A DNA stretch of 64,000 bases from Prochlorococcus sp. AG-355-O17 (lineage in GTDB: Bacteria > Cyanobacteriota > Cyanobacteriia > PCC-6307 > Cyanobiaceae): positions 1-64,000 of the forward strand of contig QCEK01000004.1 in NCBI GenBank assembly GCA_003280655.1, read 5' to 3'. Within the stretch, counting starts at the first letter, position 1; each line of letters begins with the position of its first letter. A program made the position numbers and the translations under genes. A model generated the notes under the pieces. That model was given only the letters and a program-made list of their open reading frames with translations. It had not been told where the DNA came from and ran no database searches. Below, one piece after another: positions 58,235-64,000 of this stretch.

Positions 58235-59017
58235 ATGCTTCTAAATCTAACTGGCAAAAAAATTCTTGTTACAGGAATTGCCAACAATCGTTCAATAGCA
58301 TGGGGTATCGCTCAACAACTTTCAAAAGCTGGCGCAGAACTTGGAATCACATATTTGCCTGATGATAAGGGAAGATTCGAATCTAAAGTTAGAGAACTAA
58401 CTGAACCTTTAAACCCATCGTTATTTTTGCCTCTTGATGTTCAAAATCCAGCTCAAATTGAAGAAATCTTTAAAAATATAAAAGACAATTGGGGGCAAAT
58501 TGACGGATTAGTCCACTGCCTAGCATTTGCAGGACGAGATGAATTGATTGGAGATTATAGTGCTACCACTTCAGAGGGTTTTGATAGGGCTCTTAATATA
58601 AGTGCTTATTCATTAGCACCTTTATGTAAAGCAGCAAAACCACTTTTTAGTGATGGTGCTGGCGTTGTCTCATTAACTTATTTGGGATCAGAAAGGGCTA
58701 TTCCAAACTATAACGTGATGGGAGTCGCCAAAGCAGCTTTAGAAGCTTCAGTCAGATATCTTTCTGCAGAACTTGGTCCAGAAAAACAAGTTAGAGTTAA
58801 TGCAATAAGTGCTGGACCTATAAGAACACTTGCGAGTTCTGCTATAGGTGGCATTTTAGATATGATTCACAATGTTGAAGAAAAGGCTCCTTTACGCAGA
58901 ACAGTCACTCAAACAGAAGTAGGAAATACTGCTGCTTTTTTATTAAGTGATCTCTCTAGCGGCATTTCAGGCCAAACAATTTATGTTGATGCGGGTTACT
59001 GCATTAATGGAATGTAA
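58235..59017 (+). CDS. fabI: enoyl-[acyl-carrier-protein] reductase (NADH)
   Basis: A 260-residue short-chain dehydrogenase of fatty acid elongation. The FabI-type loop is GIANNRSIAWGIAQQLSKAG (15-34), then CLAFAGRDELIGDYSATTSE, the Tyr/Lys of ERAIPNYNVMGVAKAALEAS (Y-x6-K spacing) and the C-terminal GISGQTIYVDAGYCINGM. All catalytic residues are present. Followed 20 bases later by hisB. Confidence 0.97.
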   Translation: MLLNLTGKKILVTGIANNRSIAWGIAQQLSKAGAELGITYLPDDKGRFESKVRELTEPLNPSLFLPLDVQNPAQIEEIFKNIKDNWGQIDGLVHCLAFAGRDELIGDYSATTSEGFDRALNISAYSLAPLCKAAKPLFSDGAGVVSLTYLGSERAIPNYNVMGVAKAALEASVRYLSAELGPEKQVRVNAISAGPIRTLASSAIGGILDMIHNVEEKAPLRRTVTQTEVGNTAAFLLSDLSSGISGQTIYVDAGYCINGM

Positions 59018-59037
59018 ACTAAGTTTTTTTCATAAAA

Positions 59038-59643
59038 ATGTCATCTCTAAGGCAATCTGAAATAAAAAGGAAAACGAATGAAACAGATATTTCTGTATTT
59101 ATAAACTTAGATGGAAATGGAATTTCTGAGATTGATACTGGGATACCATTTTTAGATCATATGCTTCATCAAATATCCAGTCATGGTTTGTTCGATTTAA
59201 AAATAAAAGCAATTGGAGATACCCATATTGATGATCATCATACAAATGAAGATGTAGGAATCGCATTAGGCAAAGCATTTTCAAAAGCCTTGGGAGAAAG
59301 AAAAGGAATTAGCAGGTTTGGACATTTCTTTGCACCATTAGATGAAGCATTAGTTCAAGTCACTTTAGACTGTTCTGGGAGACCACATCTATCTTATGAT
59401 CTTCAATTAAAAGCTCCAAGAATAGGAAATTATGATACTGAATTAGTAAAAGAGTTTTTTGTTGCCCTTGTAAATAACAGTGGTATTACTCTGCATATAA
59501 ATCAAATACAAGGTAGTAATTCACATCACATAGTTGAGGCTTGCTTTAAAGCTTTTTCAAGAGCAATGCGAATGGCTACCGAAATAGATCTTAGAAGATC
59601 TGATTCAATTCCAAGCAGTAAAGGAATACTAGAAAAAGAATAA
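59038..59643 (+). CDS. hisB: imidazoleglycerol-phosphate dehydratase
   Basis: A 201-residue histidine-biosynthesis enzyme binding two Mn2+. Metal-binding signatures: [39 protein letters not shown] and the later [20 protein letters not shown]. Normal monofunctional length, without the HisB phosphatase domain of enterobacteria. Cotranscribed with fabI, and upstream of the carotenoid oxygenase gene on the same strand. Confidence 0.97.
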   Translation: MSSLRQSEIKRKTNETDISVFINLDGNGISEIDTGIPFLDHMLHQISSHGLFDLKIKAIGDTHIDDHHTNEDVGIALGKAFSKALGERKGISRFGHFFAPLDEALVQVTLDCSGRPHLSYDLQLKAPRIGNYDTELVKEFFVALVNNSGITLHINQIQGSNSHHIVEACFKAFSRAMRMATEIDLRRSDSIPSSKGILEKE

Positions 59644-59683
59644 AATAGGAATTTTTTCGAATCAGCCACAATTCAGTTGATTT

Positions 59684-61201
59684 TTGGAGAAAATAGGTAG
59701 AAGATTCCCTTTTATAGTGACTAATTTACAAGATAAAAAAATCAAGAAATTTCAAAGGTTTAATAAAGAAGATTGGTCAAGTGCGTATCAAAATGTAGAA
59801 AAGGAGCTAACCAAGGCGCCTCTGAAAATAAGCAGAGGTAACAATATTAAAAATTTAAATGGAACATTGTTAAGAAATGGACCAGGGATATTAGAAAGAG
59901 GTGGACAATGGGTTCATCATCCATTTGATGGTGATGGAATGATAACATCTATAAAATTCGAAAATGGTCAGCCATTCTTAACAAATAGATTTGTTAAAAC
60001 TAAAGGCTATTTGGAAGAAGAAAAAGTAGATAAATTTATTTATAGAGGTGTTTTTGGAACACAAAAAAATGGAGGAATTTTAAATAATGCATTAGATCTA
60101 AAATTCAAGAATATCGCTAATACACATGTCATTAAATTAGGAGATGAAATCCTCGCATTATGGGAAGCAGCAGGTCCACATGCAATGGATCCTGATAGTC
60201 TTGACACTATTGGTTTAACAACATTAAAGGGGGTACTCAAGCCTAACGAAGCATTCAGTGCTCATCCCAAAACAGACCTAAACTCAAATGCATCTTCAGA
60301 TCTTTTAGTCACTTTTGGCGTACAAACCGGGCCAAAAAGTACCATTAGATTAATGGAATTTGATAATGCTGGTACAAATTCTGGAGAGCTCATTTTTGAC
60401 AGAAAAGATACCTTTAATGGCTTTGCATTCCTTCATGATTTCGCAATCACAACTAATTGGGCAATATTTTTACAGAATGCTATTGATTTCAATCCTCTTC
60501 CATTTGTAATGGGTCAAAGAGGAGCAGCGCAATGCCTAAAGTCAAACCCAAATAAAAAGGCAAAGTTTTTTATCATCCCCAGAGAAAGTGGATTATTTAG
60601 GGGACAGCCTCCTTTAACAATAGATGCCCCAGAAGGATTCGTTTTTCATCATGTAAATGCATTTGAAAAAGATTCCAAAATCGTATTAGATAGTATTTTT
60701 TATGATGATTTCCCATCAGTTGGTCCGGACGAGAATTTTAGAGATATTGACTTTGAGAAATATCCAGAAGGAAAACTGAAAAGATCAATTATCGATCTAA
60801 AGACAAAAACTTGTGAACTTGAAACTTTCAGTGAACAATGTTGTGAATTTGCTGTTGTTAATCCTAAGAACTTAGGATTAAAAGCAACTTTTAGTTGGAT
60901 GGCAAGCACATCTCAAAAGCTGGGGAACGCTCCACTACAAGCAATAAAAAAAATAAATTTAACTTCTAAGGAAGAGATGTCTTGGCCAGCAGGTCCAAGT
61001 GGATTTGTTAGTGAACCAATTATGGTCCCATCAGAAAACTCTTCAAATGAAGATGATGGGTTTTTATTTATTCTTCTATGGAACGGAGAAAGAAGAGGAA
61101 GCGATTTAGTGATATTAGACGCAAAAGACTTAAAAGAATTAGCTGTTTATGAATTGCCCATTTCAATTCCTCATGGCCTTCATGGATCTTGGGTTAATTG
61201 A
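59684..61201 (+). CDS. carotenoid cleavage oxygenase (RPE65 family)
   Basis: A 505-residue Fe2+-dependent dioxygenase of the apocarotenoid oxygenase family. Four His iron ligands are recognisable in the FSAHPKTD, FAFLHDFAIT, FVFHHVNAFEKD and SIPHGLHGSW motifs. The N-terminus has GTLLRNGPGILERGGQWVHH. Such enzymes cleave beta-apocarotenals or carotenoids; in cyanobacteria products include retinal or apocarotenoids. The substrate here is unknown. Start TTG 59684. The long clean N-terminal part suggests an intact gene. Confidence 0.93.
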   Translation: MEKIGRRFPFIVTNLQDKKIKKFQRFNKEDWSSAYQNVEKELTKAPLKISRGNNIKNLNGTLLRNGPGILERGGQWVHHPFDGDGMITSIKFENGQPFLTNRFVKTKGYLEEEKVDKFIYRGVFGTQKNGGILNNALDLKFKNIANTHVIKLGDEILALWEAAGPHAMDPDSLDTIGLTTLKGVLKPNEAFSAHPKTDLNSNASSDLLVTFGVQTGPKSTIRLMEFDNAGTNSGELIFDRKDTFNGFAFLHDFAITTNWAIFLQNAIDFNPLPFVMGQRGAAQCLKSNPNKKAKFFIIPRESGLFRGQPPLTIDAPEGFVFHHVNAFEKDSKIVLDSIFYDDFPSVGPDENFRDIDFEKYPEGKLKRSIIDLKTKTCELETFSEQCCEFAVVNPKNLGLKATFSWMASTSQKLGNAPLQAIKKINLTSKEEMSWPAGPSGFVSEPIMVPSENSSNEDDGFLFILLWNGERRGSDLVILDAKDLKELAVYELPISIPHGLHGSWVN

Positions 61202-61203
61202 AT

Positions 61204-61779
61204 TTAAGAAAAAATTTCAATTAAATCTGGAATAATTTTTTTTAATGCTTTACCTCTATGACTACAAGAGTCTTTAATATCATTATTCATTTCTGCGAAA
61301 GTTAATCTGGTAGAAATCTCCTCAAAAATTGGGTCATACCCAAAACCACCTTTTCCTCTCGGTTTTAAAATAATATTGCCATGACATTTGGCCTCAGATT
61401 CAATAATCACTTCACTATTTGGGGAACATACACAAATATTTGCAATGAAAAAAGCACTTCTATTTTGTACTCCATCAAGTTCTTTTAAAACTCGTTCAAT
61501 TCTCTTCTGATCATTTTCTGCATATCTTGATGAGTAAATGCCAGGCTTACCATCTAGTGCTTCAATACAAATCCCTGAATCATCTGCTATTGAAAAATTA
61601 TTTGTTTTTCTCGAAACTTCACTCGCTTTTTTAATCGCATTATCTCTAAATGTCAGTCCATCCTCTTCAACTTCTAATGATTCTGGCTGGAGTAATAATT
61701 TACAATTAACTCCAGCAAGCAATTTCTTATATTCTTCAATTTTACCTTTATTCTTACTTGCTAAATATAAATTTTTCAT
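61204..61779 (-). CDS. rdgB: XTP/dITP diphosphatase
   Basis: A 191-residue HAM1-family house-cleaning nucleotide hydrolase that removes ITP, XTP and dITP. Start is ATG 61779 (MKNLYLASKNKGKIEEYKKL); a longer frame starting at 61818 overlaps the upstream gene. Motifs SIADDSGICIEALDGKPGIY and GGFGYDPIFEEISTRLTFAE plus SHRGKAL are standard. It begins two bases after the phosphohexomutase stop. Converges on the carotenoid oxygenase gene. Confidence 0.95.
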   Translation of the reverse strand: MKNLYLASKNKGKIEEYKKLLAGVNCKLLLQPESLEVEEDGLTFRDNAIKKASEVSRKTNNFSIADDSGICIEALDGKPGIYSSRYAENDQKRIERVLKELDGVQNRSAFFIANICVCSPNSEVIIESEAKCHGNIILKPRGKGGFGYDPIFEEISTRLTFAEMNNDIKDSCSHRGKALKKIIPDLIEIFS

Positions 61780-61781
61780 CC

Positions 61782-63236
61782 TTATTTTCCTGCCAAATTT
61801 ATAAATTCTTGACCCCACTTTAATAACTCATCTAAATAAGATTCTTTTGGTGCTTCACAATACAACCTTAAAAGAGGTTCAGTTCCTGAAAACCTAAAAA
61901 GAAGCCAAAAATTTTTTTCAATTCTCAACTTTATTCCATCAATCTTTGAGATACTTTTTAACTTATGATTATTAATCTTCTCAGGAATATTATTCATGAT
62001 ATATTCTTTTACGTTATTTTTTTCTGACTGATTTGGAAATTTAATATCAATTCTTTTATAAAAACTTGGCCCAAATTCTTTTTGTATTACATCTAAGGTT
62101 TCGTATAAATATTGAGATTTTTCAGCAATTCCATTTAATAAAACCATTGCTGCATATAAAGCATCTCTTTCAGGCATAAAGTCACCAAAACCAACTCCCC
62201 CAGATTCCTCTCCTCCAATAAATATTTTCTCTTTAATCATTTTTTCAGCAATATATTTAAAGCCTACTGGAAGTTCAAAAACTTCTCTATTTTGACTCTC
62301 TGATATATTTTTAATAATATCTGAACCGCTTACAGTCTTTAAAACTGGATAAGAATTATTGTTAATTTCGCCCAAATAGCTAATAAAGTATGGGAGTAAA
62401 TCTTGCGTACTAGAATATCTTCCTTTTTCATCAATTGCTGCAATTCTGTCACCATCTCCGTCAAATATAATTCCTAGAGTTTTCACTTCATTTTTTGAAT
62501 TTTTTATTAGTATTTTATTTAAATCATCTACATAATTTAAAAGAGGTTCAGGAGGTTTTCCTCCAAAAAAAGGATCAGCATCTTTTCTAATTTCTGAAAC
62601 AACTTCTGAATCATCAGAAGCAAAAATCTCAGCCATACAATTTGCCGCTGAACCATGCATAGAATCTACAAAAATTTTCATTTTCATTTTTTTCAATCTA
62701 TTGGAAATAAATTCAATATCAAAAAGAGATTTAATTCTGTCCAAATGAAACTGCTTAATATCTACCAATTGATTGACACCCTCTATTTTTTCAATTGAAT
62801 TTCCAAACATTAATCTTTTTTCAATTTCACTTGTAAAAGATTCGTCAACAGAACATCCATTAAAGCTTTTTATTTTCAGACCCAGCCAATTATATGGATT
62901 ATGACTTGCTGTAATTACTAATGCTCCAAGACAACCGACTTCTTTGGCATAGAAACTACAAGATGGTGTTGTAACAAAGCTATTAGATAAGATCGGCTCG
63001 AAACCACATCCTCGTACAAAAGGAACAATTTGCTTGGCAAATTCACTTGCCATAAATCTACGATCATATCCAATTATAATTTTCTTTGTATTAACTTCTT
63101 TATAGTATTGATAATGCAACTCCTGGCATGCAGCAACTACAACTCTTGACAGATTGGATAGATTAAAATCAAATCCAATTATTCCTCTCCATCCATCAGT
63201 TCCAAATTTTATGTTTCCTAATTTATTACCTGTCAA
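61782..63236 (-). CDS. phosphoglucomutase/phosphomannomutase family protein
   Basis: A 484-residue alpha-D-phosphohexomutase. Phosphoserine loop VITASHNPYNWLGLKI (Ser111), metal-binding loop IIFDGDGDRIAAI, sugar-binding FIGGEESGGVGFG and phosphate-binding RFSGTEPLLRLYCEAP. FGTDGWRGIIG is the N-terminal hallmark. Interconverts glucose-1-P and glucose-6-P, or the mannose equivalents, feeding sugar-nucleotide and glycogen pathways. Divergent from the nuclease gene downstream. Confidence 0.95.
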   Translation of the reverse strand: MTGNKLGNIKFGTDGWRGIIGFDFNLSNLSRVVVAACQELHYQYYKEVNTKKIIIGYDRRFMASEFAKQIVPFVRGCGFEPILSNSFVTTPSCSFYAKEVGCLGALVITASHNPYNWLGLKIKSFNGCSVDESFTSEIEKRLMFGNSIEKIEGVNQLVDIKQFHLDRIKSLFDIEFISNRLKKMKMKIFVDSMHGSAANCMAEIFASDDSEVVSEIRKDADPFFGGKPPEPLLNYVDDLNKILIKNSKNEVKTLGIIFDGDGDRIAAIDEKGRYSSTQDLLPYFISYLGEINNNSYPVLKTVSGSDIIKNISESQNREVFELPVGFKYIAEKMIKEKIFIGGEESGGVGFGDFMPERDALYAAMVLLNGIAEKSQYLYETLDVIQKEFGPSFYKRIDIKFPNQSEKNNVKEYIMNNIPEKINNHKLKSISKIDGIKLRIEKNFWLLFRFSGTEPLLRLYCEAPKESYLDELLKWGQEFINLAGK

Positions 63237-63316
63237 ATTTAAAAATTCCTTAATTTCTTATATTTGTCTATATTAATTTGTATAAGTAAATTTTCAAACC
63301 GACTTTAAACAATAAT

Positions 63317-64000
63317 TTGAATTCTCTTCATTTAAAAAGTTTTATAAGATGCAAAAGAAAAGCATGGCTAGATTTTAAAGGTGAAAAATCTTGTGAAGTT
63401 TGGTCTCCGCATAAAGCTATTGATAAAATAAATCAGTTTAAAATTTTCTCTCAATTTTGTAATGGTGAAATATATACAGGATTAAAAGGATGCGAGAATG
63501 GTTATCAAGGGGTAATCGGATTAAAAGTCAAAGAGAATTTTTTCAAAAATATTAACGCAGAAATACGTCCACAATTACTTGTGAGGACAAAAGGGAAAAG
63601 TAAATGGGGACCATATAAATATTTACCTGCTGTTTATAAGTTAGGCCATAAAACCACTAAAGAACATTTATTCGACCTAGCTTTTAGTTCTATTAAATTG
63701 GGGACTTTTCAAGAATCTAAAATTGAAAAAGGATTAGTAATTTCAAATTTGGGTAATAAAATTAATGTTGAAGAAATATATTTAAATAAAAAATTAAGAA
63801 AAAAAGTTTTAAATGTTTTATTAAGTTTGAATGAATGCTTGGAGGGATTTATGCCAGAAATAACTCAAGATAGAAAAAAATGTACTATTTGTTCATGGCA
63901 GAAATTTTGTGACAAAGAAGCAAAAGAAAATGGATATCTAACAGACATTGATGGAATAGGATCCAAAACGGCCTCGATACTTAAAACAAATGGAATATCT
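63317..64000 (+). CDS. TM0106-family RecB-like nuclease, N-terminal part (runs off the window)
   Basis: A frame open for 228 codons to the end of the window from TTG 63317, the only plausible start after an in-frame stop at 63283. The start LHLKSFIRCKRKAWLDF matches the opening of TM0106/RecB-type PD-(D/E)XK nucleases, and Cys residues in CTICSWQKFC, with an upstream Cys in FIRC, fit the Fe-S cluster of the Cas4/AddB-like group. A C-terminal start of a helix-hairpin-helix (LTDIDGIGSKTASILKTNGI) follows. No cas genes are nearby. The rest lies outside. Confidence 0.8.
   Translation, partial: MNSLHLKSFIRCKRKAWLDFKGEKSCEVWSPHKAIDKINQFKIFSQFCNGEIYTGLKGCENGYQGVIGLKVKENFFKNINAEIRPQLLVRTKGKSKWGPYKYLPAVYKLGHKTTKEHLFDLAFSSIKLGTFQESKIEKGLVISNLGNKINVEEIYLNKKLRKKVLNVLLSLNECLEGFMPEITQDRKKCTICSWQKFCDKEAKENGYLTDIDGIGSKTASILKTNGIS

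Overview
The window is AT-rich, gene-dense chromosomal DNA from a marine picocyanobacterium, most likely a high-light-adapted Prochlorococcus. The reasons are the photosystem and cytochrome b6f genes, a 16S-tRNA-Ile-tRNA-Ala-23S-5S operon, a plastoquinol terminal oxidase, a reduced phycoerythrin beta gene beside its bilin lyase, many tiny membrane proteins, short spacers and frequent TTG/GTG starts. The clade is my inference from gene content; no database search was run.

Layout. 1-12.7 kb: tatA, several small conserved-looking unknowns, a Nif11-type protein, a fibrillin-like protein, a CrtISO-like oxidoreductase, then an accessory stretch (4-8.2 kb) with PTOX, an NdhF-like fragment, a poly-Gln microprotein, a very short Hli-type protein and two LexA-like sites. 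A GNAT protein, fatty-aldehyde dehydrogenase, LysM protein, psaE and mutM follow. 12.7-17.8 kb: the rRNA operon, on the minus strand. 18.4-25.6 kb: neutral invertase, petBD, a C-terminal processing protease, an HD phosphohydrolase and minCDE. 25.7-31.7 kb: tRNA-Thr, a minus-strand run psbM-prmC-tsaC-small membrane protein, a ferredoxin, then psbB-psbT, nrdR and rps1. 31.8-37.1 kb: metK, an FGGY kinase, tRNA-Phe, a secreted unknown, a VTT membrane protein and the phycoerythrin remnant (cpeS/cpeB). 37.2-44.2 kb: UvrD-type helicase, tRNA nucleotidyltransferase-family protein, a flavoprotein-SelD fusion and MTA phosphorylase. 44.2-48.3 kb: psbEFLJ with ycf48 and rubredoxin, divergent from ndhCKJ. 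48.3-64 kb: yvcK, an MCE/ABC lipid-transport pair, chlD, folK, NUDIX, photolyase, a DegT aminotransferase, a redoxin, fabI, hisB, a carotenoid oxygenase, rdgB, a phosphohexomutase and the start of a TM0106-type nuclease.

Functionally the window is dominated by photosynthetic electron transport (PSII core and cytochrome b559, b6f, PSI, NDH-1, PTOX) and its assembly factors, with division, DNA repair and cofactor genes between. I did not find a CRISPR array, an insertion sequence, a prophage or a clearly new multi-gene system. The least explained material is the small-gene cluster at 4-8 kb, the 59-residue gene overlapping cpeS, and the reduced cpeB. At least ten short genes were identified directly from the sequence, including psbM, psbT and psbF.
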